The notes beneath the pieces were generated by a model, which was not told the DNA's origin, did not search any database, and saw nothing but the letters and a program-made list of their open reading frames with translations. DNA of 23,403 nucleotides from Candidatus Dojkabacteria bacterium (GTDB lineage: Bacteria > Patescibacteriota > Dojkabacteria > B142 > WJKM01), in NCBI GenBank assembly GCA_020429465.1, contig JAGQLH010000008.1:1-23403 (forward strand), in the 5' to 3' direction. Both the position numbers and the translations under genes were made by a program. Below, one piece after another: positions 13,753 through 21,837 of this stretch (position 1 is the stretch's first letter; each line of letters starts with the position of its first letter).

Positions 13753-14597
13753 TTGAATATGGCAGAGTCGATCTTAGTATTACTGATCTAGAAACATCGG
13801 TAAATTTTTACGTACAGGTAATTGGTCTTACTGTACTAGAGCGAACTGATAAAGTGGCCATAGTCGGTGTAGGAGATGTAGAGTTAATTGCGCTGCATGA
13901 AGATGCGGTAAGAAGATTTCTTTCAGGCTATACAGATTTATATCATTTAGCTATTCATGTTCCATCAGAAGATGAATTCGCAAAGGTATTGGCTAGGTTT
14001 CTTCGAATGAATATATCATTTTCTCCAGTAGATCACATAATGTCTAAGGCACTGTATCTTTTGGATCCTGATGGAATTACTATAGAAATCACATTGAAGA
14101 CACCAGAGAGATTTTCACGATATGACATGGACAGAGGTAATTTTCAAGTTATTGACTCACAGGGCCATATACGGGGAGCAACCGAGCCACTTGATATTCA
14201 TCAACTTCTTATAAACAAACCAGATGCTGAAGAGGAATCAGCAGTTCTCTCTCATGGAGCTAAAATAGGACATGTTCATTTGTATGTAAATGATCTTACT
14301 ATGAATTACCGATTCTATGAAAGTTTAGGGTTTATTGATAATTTACTATCTGAAAGAATAGGTTTTGCTGATTTGAGTGCTAATGGGGATTTCAAACACC
14401 GTCTTGCAATGAATACATGGACAAGTAAGGGAGGAGTTCACTCTCCAAAAGGTAATGCCGGAATGAAAAGTTTCACTATTACGTATACAGACAAAAGTCT
14501 ACTGGATAGTAGTATAAAAAAACATGCTGTAAAGGAAGTTGATAATGGATATGAAATACTTGATCCATCTGGGAATACTATACGTATAGCTTACTAA
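13725..14597 (+). CDS. Two-domain VOC protein, catechol 2,3-dioxygenase (CatE)-like
   Basis: A 290-aa protein made of two vicinal-oxygen-chelate modules (about 9-125 and 180-290). The first contains VDLSITDLETSVNFYVQVIGL, YHLAIHVPSEDEFAKVLARF and LLDPDGITIEI; the second contains IGHVHLYVNDLTMNYRFYESLGF and LDPSGNTIRIAY. Likely metal ligands are His in YHLAIHV, Glu in ITIEI and His in IGHVHLYV. The second module ends in Arg where the usual Glu stands. The architecture matches CatE-type enzymes, which open catechol rings in an extradiol manner. The regulator overlap and the neighbouring intradiol enzyme support a quinone/catechol role; the true substrate is unknown. Confidence 0.82.
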   Translation: MGNKQGKELIEYGRVDLSITDLETSVNFYVQVIGLTVLERTDKVAIVGVGDVELIALHEDAVRRFLSGYTDLYHLAIHVPSEDEFAKVLARFLRMNISFSPVDHIMSKALYLLDPDGITIEITLKTPERFSRYDMDRGNFQVIDSQGHIRGATEPLDIHQLLINKPDAEEESAVLSHGAKIGHVHLYVNDLTMNYRFYESLGFIDNLLSERIGFADLSANGDFKHRLAMNTWTSKGGVHSPKGNAGMKSFTITYTDKSLLDSSIKKHAVKEVDNGYEILDPSGNTIRIAY

Positions 14598-14615
14598 TAG
14601 TTTGTGTGTACTTTC

Positions 14616-15845
14616 TTAATCAACGTCTTGGAATAAGATAAACCAATATTTCTGAGTTCTTCTGTTACATATAATCATAGCAATTCTATCAATGCTATGC
14701 TCATCAAACCAGTCATACTCCCCTGTATTAAAGAATACTAAATCTTCCCTAATGGTTTTCTCAAAAGTGGATTGATTATTATATTCGATTATCTCTTCAA
14801 TGAAATTAATTACTCTTGCTCTGCCCAACGCAAAGTCAGCTCCTCGTGCATACACAGTTCCATATATTGCTGGACTAAGAAGTTCGTAGAGAGCGTTGTT
14901 AGCTGTTATGCATTTAATTTTTTCGGGAATTGCTATATCAGGCTTTGCTTTTTTAAAAATAGTAGTAATTACATTTTCAATTGGTATATCCAAGCTATAC
15001 TCTCCAACGTATTCTTCTGCCCATCCATTTGATGTCGTTAGAGAGCTTTCAAAAAGTACATTTGTATGGTTTGGTGCACTTTTTTGCTGGAGTGTTAATT
15101 TTATTTCAGGGGTAGTTAATTCTTTATTTAGAGGTACCTCTGTAATAATTTCGTTTTGCCGAACTTTCGGGATTAGTCCAATCGATTGTGACCATGGTCC
15201 TACCTTTCCTGGGTTTAGACCCTTCTCGAATTTGAAGGTATTGAGAGAATCAATCTTTGTGTCAATAGAATGTTTTTTTAGGAAATCCCTGTATGTAATA
15301 TTATATTTAGTCAATTTTTCTGGATTTACTCCTTTAAAAAGCAGGTAAACTAACGCATTCGTTGCTGTATCTAGTTTGTTTTCCTTAATGAGATGATTTA
15401 TTAGCTTAAGTGAATCATCCGGTGTCTGGCTTTGGAGGAAGGCCCTCAGTATCGCTTTTTTGTCTGTAATATCGAAGACGTGTCGAACTATTTCTCTTAT
15501 TGCAAGAAATGTTTCTAGTGAGGATTTATGCTTTGATAGAGCAATTATTTTAGATAAATACTCGATATCTATTATTATTTTGTGAAGTTCAGGTGCTGTG
15601 TGTTTTCCTTGTTGTTTTGAAAATTCATCACTATTTGTACCTCCTTTTGTTACTTGTGAAGGGTATTTGTTTGTAGCTAGGGATTCCGCTTTATGAGTAA
15701 TTAGTAGTGAATATTTTTGTACATACTCATTTGCATACTCTTGGAGCTTTTCTGAACTACCCTCTGAGGCAAGTTTTTGAATTGTAAGTCTATATTCTTC
15801 GACTTGTTCTTTTGCTTTGTTTGGGGTTTGAGATGTAATAGTCAT
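14616..15845 (-). CDS. Hypothetical protein, 409 aa
   Basis: No family recognised. The protein looks soluble, with no signal peptide or membrane segment. The first 210 residues are Lys/Glu/Leu-rich and probably helical, with helix-like repeats (for example LKLINHLIKENKLDTATNALVYLLFKG). A middle part rich in Thr, Pro and Lys follows. The last 140 residues (IYGTVYARGADFALGRARVINFIEEI and LVFFNTGEYDWFDEHSIDRIAMIICN) look like a compact alpha/beta domain. It converges with the VOC gene with only 18 bp between the stops. The ATG at 15845 is the natural start. It could be a regulatory or defence protein, but nothing in the sequence decides this. Confidence 0.7.
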   Translation of the reverse strand: MTITSQTPNKAKEQVEEYRLTIQKLASEGSSEKLQEYANEYVQKYSLLITHKAESLATNKYPSQVTKGGTNSDEFSKQQGKHTAPELHKIIIDIEYLSKIIALSKHKSSLETFLAIREIVRHVFDITDKKAILRAFLQSQTPDDSLKLINHLIKENKLDTATNALVYLLFKGVNPEKLTKYNITYRDFLKKHSIDTKIDSLNTFKFEKGLNPGKVGPWSQSIGLIPKVRQNEIITEVPLNKELTTPEIKLTLQQKSAPNHTNVLFESSLTTSNGWAEEYVGEYSLDIPIENVITTIFKKAKPDIAIPEKIKCITANNALYELLSPAIYGTVYARGADFALGRARVINFIEEIIEYNNQSTFEKTIREDLVFFNTGEYDWFDEHSIDRIAMIICNRRTQKYWFILFQDVD

Positions 15846-16008
15846 TTTGTTGATGTAGGGAATAGTAATTTTTTGTTATTAACTGTCGTATTCTTAATTG
15901 GGTTCTTTTTATTGTGTATGATTTGTGCATACCGCAAAGAATTTATTATTTTCCAAATTGTGAGACCATTTTATTATATAAATAAAAGGGGTGTTAGTGG
16001 TTATGGAA

Positions 16009-16070
16009 AAGGTGGGTATTTGTGACTGGGGCGAAAGGTGGTCCCGATAGCCATCAGTAGAACCCACCTT
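16009..16070 (-). other. 62-nt hairpin element before the tRNA cluster
   Basis: AAGGTGGGT (16009-16017) and ACCCACCTT (16062-16070) form a perfect 9-bp stem around a loop containing CTGGGG...CCC and CTG...CAG pairings. On the minus strand it is downstream of tRNA-Gly and could be a terminator or a small RNA. The 15.85-16.19 kb gap contains nothing else that I can support. Confidence 0.35.
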
Positions 16071-16186
16071 GATTATGTTCCTTAGGTCCTGATTCTACAT
16101 CTTTTGGTGTTATGTCAACATATCTCGTGTTAATTTTTGAGCTTGTTGGAACATAGGCTGAGTAATACAGAGGGAGAGATTTAAGT

Positions 16187-16263
16187 TGGAGCGAAAGACG
16201 GGATTCGAACCCGCGACCTTCACATTGGCAATGTGACGTTCTAGCCAACTGAACTACTTTCGC
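16187..16263 (-). tRNA. tRNA-Gly (anticodon GCC)
   Basis: Full cloverleaf on the minus strand. The acceptor GCGAAAG pairs with CTTTCGC, the anticodon stem TCACA/TGTGA carries the loop TTGCCAA, and the T-loop is TTCGAAT. The 3' CCA is encoded (16187-16189). Confidence 0.95.
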
Positions 16264-16282
16264 ATAGTTGGATTCAAAGATG

Positions 16283-16355
16283 TGCCGAGAGTCGGACTTG
16301 AACCGACGACACCTCGCTCTTCAGGCGAGTGCTCTACCAGCTGAGCTATCTCGGC
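16283..16355 (-). tRNA. tRNA-Phe (anticodon GAA)
   Basis: Full cloverleaf on the minus strand. The acceptor GCCGAGA pairs with TCTCGGC, the anticodon loop is CTGAAGA, and the T-loop is TTCAAGT. CCA is not encoded: the bases after the discriminator read CAT, so the CCA-adding enzyme must complete it. It lies 20 nt upstream of tRNA-Gly on the same strand. Confidence 0.95.
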
Positions 16356-16409
16356 ATTTTATAGTCGTGCAAGTATTTTACTAGAATATCAGTATTTATT
16401 CAATGAAAA

Positions 16410-16532
16410 TTACTTAGATGTAGAAAGAAGTTCAGGTGATGATGCTATCATCTCACCTATGAGTCCAACTACAAATCCAAAGAAGTTTTCTATGAATCCG
16501 CTTACTATCTCGATTGTTTTTTCGGGATCCAT
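16410..16532 (-). CDS. Possible 40-aa amphipathic peptide
   Basis: From ATG 16532 it reads MDPEKTIEIVSGFIENFFGF, then VVGLIGEMIASSPELLSTSK. It has a hydrophobic, helix-prone centre with acidic ends, about 55 nt upstream of tRNA-Phe on the same strand. No Shine-Dalgarno sequence and no family recognised. The amphipathic pattern is suggestive of a membrane-active peptide, but a chance reading frame is quite possible. The rest of 16.36-17.09 kb holds no gene that I can support. Confidence 0.25.
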   Translation of the reverse strand: MDPEKTIEIVSGFIENFFGFVVGLIGEMIASSPELLSTSK

Positions 16533-17094
16533 TGTAATTAATGAAAAATTTACGCAATAGTAACTGTATTCTTCGTAGAAATCTACCGAATATATCATGA
16601 ATAAATACTACGGGGTATACTATTTGTGATAGGATTTTTATAGTTCGTTACTTGTATTGTTACTTTTTTGCTAAATTCATTTCGTATATGACCAGTTTCC
16701 CTCACAAGAAAATAGTTTAATACATAATAATCTTGGTATTCTTTCCGCTGTAGGGATGTATATTAGGAAGATAAAGAGGTTTGGTATGGGTGAATGCAAG
16801 TATGCACATACAGCAACTAAACTAAGGGAACGAGAAGAGGTAGTATTAGTAGGTGACCCAGATGTTTTAAGGAAATGTACAACGATTATTTTATAGTAAA
16901 AAAATGCTTTCATGTACGAAGTTGTATATGCTAAAATACCTCCGATCTTGTTATCTACATAGGTAGGCATTTCGATTAATCTTGAGGCTTACAAAGATAT
17001 GTGTAGTTGGCTAGAGTCCTGAATCCTTTCGGGATTTACACCAGAAGTTTGTGATACAAGTATCTTTAAAAATCTATAGAAGTTATTAACCTAA

Positions 17095-17171
17095 GGGCGG
17101 CTAGCTCAACTGGCTAGAGCAATTCGTTTACACCGAATAGGTTGGGGGTTCGAGTCCCTCGCCGCCCACCA
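17095..17171 (+). tRNA. tRNA-Val (anticodon UAC)
   Basis: Acceptor GGGCGGC/GCCGCCC, anticodon stem ATTCG/CGAAT with loop TTTACAC, T-loop TTCGAGT, encoded CCA. It is 33 nt upstream of a broken GIY-YIG gene. Confidence 0.95.
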
Positions 17172-17203
17172 CTTTATTGCGTTCCTCAAAAAAAAAGATT
17201 TAC

Positions 17204-17407
17204 ATGTTCTTTGTTTATATTCTTTATAGTGTATCTATTGATAGATACTACATTGGGCAAACTAAGGATATTCCTACTCGTTTAGAATTTCATAGACTTG
17301 AAACTACACGTTATACCAGTCAAACTGATGATTGGGAGTTGTTGTATGAAGAAAGCTTCCTAGTTAGACTCCTAAATCCATTCCTGATTAAGTCTTCACT
17401 TTGGTAG
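17204..17407 (+). pseudogene. Truncated GIY-YIG endonuclease remnant
   Basis: The reading frame begins with MFFVYILYSVSIDRYYIGQT, a good GIY-YIG start, followed by TRLEFHRLETTRYTSQTDDW and LLYEESFL. Then the homology ends and the frame runs out as VRLLNPFLIKSSLW. The family's C-terminal helix with the conserved Glu (as in ALKRE) is missing, so the nuclease would be inactive. The ATG at 17204 is preferred over a TTG at 17177. It sits directly after tRNA-Val, a common landing site for insertions. It is a different subgroup from the intact GIY-YIG at 7156. Confidence 0.75.
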
Positions 17408-17451
17408 TTTATTATTTTAAAATACTTCTATATTTTATATGTTCTTGTACT

Positions 17452-17889
17452 ATGAAGAATAAGTCATTGTTGTTAATTATAGTTGCTGTTGTTATTGTTG
17501 GTATTTTTGCTGGAGGCGGGTATTTGTTATATAGCAAGACAGATAGAACTGGTGTAGAAAATCCAGTACCTGAAGGTGGGTATACTGCTATAGAGGTACG
17601 AACATTAGGGGTATCAGAAGAGTCACAGGAGTTAGTTGGCACTTTATATCGAGAAGAAGATGGACTTGTTTTTCGGGAGGTGCAGGATTCAAATGTTGGG
17701 GAGTATATTGTGAGTAGTATAGATAGATGGGAAACAGAAACCTTAGAGTATGAATATGGAAATATGAATGAATCTGGTGCAATAGAGGAAGGTGTTGTCT
17801 ATACAGATATTTCTAAACCTGATGTTTTGAATGCAGTTTATGCCGAGCTCTACGATATGTGGGATGGCTACGATTTTGAATTGCGTTAG
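17452..17889 (+). CDS. Small membrane-anchored hypothetical protein
   Basis: A 145-aa protein from ATG 17452 (a longer frame from 17401 would add an unlikely hydrophobic prefix). The start MKNKSLLLIIVAVVIVGIFA forms a clear N-terminal anchor ending in GGGYLLYSK. The remainder is acidic (many Glu and Asp) and extracellular by the positive-inside rule. No enzyme motif or known family. It may be a short surface or periplasmic-like protein. It is isolated, with a 197-bp gap before the cupin gene. Confidence 0.65.
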   Translation: MKNKSLLLIIVAVVIVGIFAGGGYLLYSKTDRTGVENPVPEGGYTAIEVRTLGVSEESQELVGTLYREEDGLVFREVQDSNVGEYIVSSIDRWETETLEYEYGNMNESGAIEEGVVYTDISKPDVLNAVYAELYDMWDGYDFELR

Positions 17890-18086
17890 ATATTTTATTC
17901 CTTCAGATAGCTAATAATAATAGTTAATACATAGGTTTCTTCGCCACTACTATGTGCATGTAATTCTTCTGTATAGGGGGTCTATTCTACAGTAGGCTAT
18001 GATTTTGTGAAAAAGAGTGATATATGTAAGCTTGAACTTGATTGATTTCAGTAGTAAGGTAAATTATTACTTTGGTAACAATAATC

Positions 18087-18455
18087 ATGGATATTCCTAA
18101 GAAAGTTTCAATCGAGCAAAAACTCAGTCAATTCTCTGAGTATTGGTCACCAAAAATAGTAGGTGAAATGAATGATGATAAGATACAGGTTGTAAAATTA
18201 AAAGGGGAATTTGTGTGGCACAAGCATGATGTTGAGGATGAATTATTCTATGTTCTGGAAGGGAAATTACTCATTCATTTTAGACAAGAAACCATAGAGT
18301 TGAATAAAGGGGAAATGATAGTTATTCCGCATGGTTTAGAGCATAAACCAGAGGCTCCAGAGGAGGTGCATATTATACTTATTGAACCAAAAGGTACACT
18401 AAATACTGGTAACGTAGAAAATTCTGACCTAACTAATGAAGCTGAAGTAATTTAA
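18087..18455 (+). CDS. Single-domain cupin protein
   Basis: A 122-aa cupin barrel. Motif 1 is WHKHDVEDELFYVLEG with His45, His47 and Glu52 as likely metal ligands. Motif 2 is GEMIVIPHGLEHKPEAPEEV with His82 or His86 as the fourth ligand. Family members range from isomerases to small-molecule sensors, and the substrate cannot be deduced. The ATG at 18087 is used rather than a TTG at 18072. It is followed within 4 nt by the next gene, so the two likely form an operon. Confidence 0.85.
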   Translation: MDIPKKVSIEQKLSQFSEYWSPKIVGEMNDDKIQVVKLKGEFVWHKHDVEDELFYVLEGKLLIHFRQETIELNKGEMIVIPHGLEHKPEAPEEVHIILIEPKGTLNTGNVENSDLTNEAEVI

Positions 18456-18458
18456 AAG

Positions 18459-18935
18459 GTGGGTGTAGTAATACTGAATGAAAAAATAGAATATATTTAC
18501 TCAAACTGTAGTCAATTGGTACATACTGTTCTTGGTCGGGATCTTCCCGTCTCAGGCAATATTGGTTTGTTTGCGCAGAACGAAGAGGAATACCAAAATA
18601 TGTTTGAGCTTACTCGACCACTCGTCTATCCCTCAGATAATCCGTTGCAAAAATATTTTGAACTCAAAGAGCCAATTGGTAAATTTACGCATTTGTATAT
18701 TAGAAAGCCAGATCAAACACCGTATGGGAAATACTTGGGTGATATTGACTTCATACTAGCAGAAGAAGAATATGAGCTCTTGAAAAAAGAAGTGATTGCT
18801 GGAAAATATCCAGGTGCAGTCATGTACGACAGGCCTGGTTGGGACACGGTTCAGGTTGTACAGAGTGGAATTGATGTTGTCTCGTATATAAGTACTATGG
18901 GTATGGCAATCAAAGCGAGGATTAAATTCGATTGA
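18459..18935 (+). CDS. Hypothetical protein, 158 aa, next to the cupin gene
   Basis: No family recognised. Soluble and moderately acidic with a regular composition. It has a segment KEPIGKFTHLYIRKPDQTPY and a C-terminal segment WDTVQVVQSGIDVVSYISTM. The start appears to be GTG at 18459, right after the cupin stop. An AAAAGG tract overlaps it, so its exact start is uncertain. The operon position suggests a function linked to the cupin. Confidence 0.65.
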   Translation: MGVVILNEKIEYIYSNCSQLVHTVLGRDLPVSGNIGLFAQNEEEYQNMFELTRPLVYPSDNPLQKYFELKEPIGKFTHLYIRKPDQTPYGKYLGDIDFILAEEEYELLKKEVIAGKYPGAVMYDRPGWDTVQVVQSGIDVVSYISTMGMAIKARIKFD

Positions 18936-18989
18936 AATTAGCAAGATATAGAGGTAATTAGGGAGATCTCTACAATAAATTTAACTAAT

Positions 18990-19035
18990 GGATCCCTGCC
19001 TGCGGCAGGCAGGCCTGCTTTCGCAGGGAAGACAT
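18990..19035. repeat. Composite palindromic repeat copy
   Basis: CCTGCCTGC/GCAGGCAGG and CCTGC-TTTC-GCAGG hairpins with the tail GAAGACATA. It lies between the convergent ends of the 158-aa gene and typA and may act as a bidirectional terminator. Confidence 0.75.
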
Positions 19036-19043
19036 AAAGAGAT

Positions 19044-20942
19044 TTAATTAATCCCCATTTGCTGCTTTGCGTAGTCAGTGAGGTTATCACGTTTTGCCCA
19101 ATCTCTTTCGTGTTGTTTAAGGTATACTTTTCGTAGTCGAAGATGGTGTGGTGTTACTTCAAGCATTTCTTCATCTGAAAGAAACTCAATAGCTGCATCG
19201 AGCGTTAATTTCATAAGTCCTTTAAGACTTGTCTGTGTGACTTCTGCTTGGTTTACTCGAACACCTGATTTTTTACGTTCTTTTGTAGGATTAACATCCA
19301 TATCTTGTTCATATTTATTAACTCCAATGATCATCCCCTCGTATACTTCTTCTCCAGCATCTACGAATAATGTTCCTCGTTCCTGAATGGTATTTAAGGC
19401 ATACCCTCGAGTAGTTCCTTGGTGTGTAGACACAAGCATTCCTTTTCTGTACATCTTTCGGGTCTCTTTGTGTGGTACGTACTCTAAAAATGAACTGTTG
19501 AATACCATATGCCCCTTTGTTAGTGTTGCAAGTTGATTTCGTAATCCAAGGAGATTTCGTGTTAGGATTGTGTAATCAAAAAATGTTTGACCATTCACAG
19601 TTTGCATATCAATTAGGTTGGCATCTCGTGCAGTTAATTCTTGAATAATTGTTCCAGATAATTCTTCTGGTACTTCAATTGTTAATTCTTCCAAAGGTTC
19701 CATAGTTACCCCATCTACTTTTTTAAAGATTATGCTTGGGTTTCGTACCTGGAATTCATACCCTTCTCTTCGAAGTGTCTCTACGAGAATTGAAAGTTGT
19801 AGTTCTCCCCTCACCATAACTTTGTTAGATCCACCATCATCTGTTTGGATATCAAGACTAACATTTAATTCATTTTCTTTATCAAGTCGCTTTTGAAGCA
19901 ACCGTGCAGTTACAAATTCTCCATCTTGCCCCACAAATGGTGATGTATTTGGCTCGATCCGAACTTCAATAGATGGAGGAGAAATTGCAAATTCTGGCAG
20001 TGGTTCGGGATGACTGAGGGCACATAGTGTCGATCCGATTGCAGTTGAATCAATTCCGACTATTGCTACAATTTCTCCAATTGAAGCTGATTCAACTTCT
20101 TTAAATGCAAGTCCATCTCGTACTAGAATTTGTTTTACTCTTCCCTGCTCTTTTTTATCTTTTGATTCATCATTTGAAACGATTACCAAAGGATCATTTT
20201 GTTTGAGTGTTCCTCTTGTAATTTTTCCAATTAAATATCTTCCATTATGACTATCAAATTCAAGTGATGTGATTTGCATTTGAAATGGTCCACTAGGATC
20301 TCCCGTGGTTGGAGGTGTAACTTCGAGAATAGTATCCAGAAGTGGAATAACACTACCAGTTGTTACTCCTGGGGTCAGGTAGTCTCCTTCCGGTAATTCA
20401 GTAAAAATCTTTCCTTCTCGTGCAATTGCGTAAAGAATCGGAAATTCAAGTTGTTCTTCAGAAGTTGCGAGGTTGAGGAATAAATCGTGAATTCTGTCGG
20501 TTGTCTTTTCAATATCGGCATTCTTTTTATCGATTTTGTTTATTACAACAATTGGCTTTAGACCTGTTTCAAGTGCTTTTTTCAACACTACTTTTGTTTG
20601 AATCATTGGCCCTTCCTGTGCATCTACAATCAAGATACACGCTTCTGCCATGTTGATTGTTCGTTCTACCTCTCCACCAAAGTCTGCATGTCCAGGCGTA
20701 TCTATTATGTTAATTTTTACACCTTTGTATTCTACAGCAATATTTTTTGCAGAGATTGTGATACCTTTTTCACGTTCAAGGTCGCCAGAATCTAGGATCT
20801 GTTCAATATTCATCTCTTCAGAATTACTTCGGAAGATATCACTCTGTTTTAGTATTGCGTCTACGATTGTGGTTTTTCCATGGTCTACATGGGCGATAAT
20901 TGCCACATTTCGTATTTCGTTGGTAGTTTGCATAGTGTGCAT
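19044..20942 (-). CDS. typA: TypA/BipA ribosome-associated GTPase
   Basis: A 632-aa translational GTPase related to EF-G that assists ribosome assembly under stress. GTPase motifs: AHVDHGKTT (G1) at about 17-25, GITISA (G2), DTPGHADFGGEVER (G3) and NKIDKK (G4). Domain II follows, then the domain III and V-like regions. The TypA-specific C-terminal domain ends in LTPHHLR-like residues (VTPHHLRLRKVYLKQHERDW) and MGI. The length is slightly above the usual 607-615. ATG at 20942 or the in-frame ATG at 20933 could start it; the first lies within a 20-nt block shared with the upstream gene. It is the second gene of a minus-strand pair, 36 nt after the 202-aa protein. Confidence 0.97.
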   Translation of the reverse strand: MHTMQTTNEIRNVAIIAHVDHGKTTIVDAILKQSDIFRSNSEEMNIEQILDSGDLEREKGITISAKNIAVEYKGVKINIIDTPGHADFGGEVERTINMAEACILIVDAQEGPMIQTKVVLKKALETGLKPIVVINKIDKKNADIEKTTDRIHDLFLNLATSEEQLEFPILYAIAREGKIFTELPEGDYLTPGVTTGSVIPLLDTILEVTPPTTGDPSGPFQMQITSLEFDSHNGRYLIGKITRGTLKQNDPLVIVSNDESKDKKEQGRVKQILVRDGLAFKEVESASIGEIVAIVGIDSTAIGSTLCALSHPEPLPEFAISPPSIEVRIEPNTSPFVGQDGEFVTARLLQKRLDKENELNVSLDIQTDDGGSNKVMVRGELQLSILVETLRREGYEFQVRNPSIIFKKVDGVTMEPLEELTIEVPEELSGTIIQELTARDANLIDMQTVNGQTFFDYTILTRNLLGLRNQLATLTKGHMVFNSSFLEYVPHKETRKMYRKGMLVSTHQGTTRGYALNTIQERGTLFVDAGEEVYEGMIIGVNKYEQDMDVNPTKERKKSGVRVNQAEVTQTSLKGLMKLTLDAAIEFLSDEEMLEVTPHHLRLRKVYLKQHERDWAKRDNLTDYAKQQMGIN

Positions 20943-20951
20943 TTTATCATG
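20932..20951 (-). repeat. 20-nt start-region repeat, typA copy
   Basis: On the minus strand it reads CATGATAAAATGCACACTAT, which includes the start codon. It is identical to 21577-21596 at the start of the neighbouring gene. Confidence 0.85.
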
Positions 20952-20978
20952 GATGGATAAGTTTTGGTTGTGAATTAT

Positions 20979-21587
20979 TTATAATAATGAAATATAGAGA
21001 GGTGGTGTGCCAAGTATCTTTTGGTTTGGTAAGGGAGTGATTTGTTCCCATGTAATTTCCAGGCCTGTTCTATCATTGGTTAAAGTAATTTCTGGAATGT
21101 TTGCTGCTGTGAAATGTGTACCATGTCCGTAGTATAAGCTAGGATGTTGGTATTGTCCTTTGTTTTTTATTAGTTTTTGAGCAGGTATATGATCCGTAAT
21201 ATGGGGGTTGGCAGCAAGCGTCATATCAGCCCAAAGTCTATAATTTGCACATGCTATATCACCATGTCCAATATTCCATATAATCCACTGTAATATATCC
21301 TCAGGTTTACAATGTATAGTATTTGTTAGGTTTGATAAATAATTTAAATGGTGATTCTGCGGTGCATTTACAGCATGAATGCAGCCACCTTGATCACAAG
21401 GCCCTAGCATCTTTGCAAATAATCTTGCTCGTGCTAATTCATATGGGCTTGAACCAGGTTTGTTAAGTGAGGCTTCTTTTCTGTTATCTGCTGGTAACCA
21501 AGCAGGTGTTTTATCCTCCCTTAGAAAGTAGGAAGGTGAGAATGGTAATTCACCGAACATATTTTTTATCTGACTTATAGTGTGCAT
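20979..21587 (-). CDS. Hypothetical protein, 202 aa, upstream of typA
   Basis: No family recognised. It appears soluble, with no signal peptide. It is rich in His, Asn and Pro and contains a short Cys pair (GPCDQGGCIHAV) with histidines around it (QNHHLNY, HYGHG-like segment YYGHGTHFTAANI), which might bind a metal. The first residues MHTISQIKNMF share the start region and N-terminal His-Thr with typA because of a 20-nt repeat. It is in the same orientation as typA and 36 nt upstream, so co-transcription is likely. The function cannot be assigned. Confidence 0.65.
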   Translation of the reverse strand: MHTISQIKNMFGELPFSPSYFLREDKTPAWLPADNRKEASLNKPGSSPYELARARLFAKMLGPCDQGGCIHAVNAPQNHHLNYLSNLTNTIHCKPEDILQWIIWNIGHGDIACANYRLWADMTLAANPHITDHIPAQKLIKNKGQYQHPSLYYGHGTHFTAANIPEITLTNDRTGLEITWEQITPLPNQKILGTPPLYISLL

Positions 21588-21596
21588 TTTATCATG
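21577..21596 (-). repeat. 20-nt start-region repeat, copy in the upstream gene
   Basis: Exact match of 20932-20951; it also covers the ATG of this gene. No Shine-Dalgarno sequence is present in either copy. Confidence 0.85.
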
Positions 21597-21636
21597 AATT
21601 AGGAGGTTATGATTAGGTTTTACTGTCGCATTTTTT

Positions 21637-21666
21637 ATGTCATCCCTGCCTACGCAGGGATGACAT
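21637..21666. repeat. 30-nt dispersed palindromic repeat copy
   Basis: ATGTCATCCCTGC - CTAC - GCAGGGATGACAT, a perfect 13-bp stem. It lies between divergent genes, so a repeat insertion rather than a terminator. Confidence 0.85.
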
Positions 21667-21837
21667 ATGAGGTGTAGTCAAAAAGTCTGTAGTCGATTTA
21701 ATTTACGACTAGGAAATGAATTTGACATATTTATATATATCAAAGTTAGTACATGTCTGTATTGTATCCAATGCCCAACTTCCAAAAATCCTTGTTTCTT
21801 AGTATTATGCAATCATAATCTAGATTACTCAGCATAT

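Noticed and set aside
16675..16896. Plus-strand frame encoding MYIRKIKRFGMGECKYAHTA and onward
   Set aside because: Looks somewhat protein-like but has no good start upstream of 16756, no recognised family and no ribosome-binding site; too weak to call.
16677..16970. 97-aa minus-strand frame
   Set aside because: No family, odd composition, no start signal; it overlaps the other weak frame.
21667..21837. N-terminal extension of the ATP-grasp gene
   Set aside because: Cys-rich, low-quality sequence without similarity to the pre-ATP-grasp domain; the ATG at 21838 gives a normal start.
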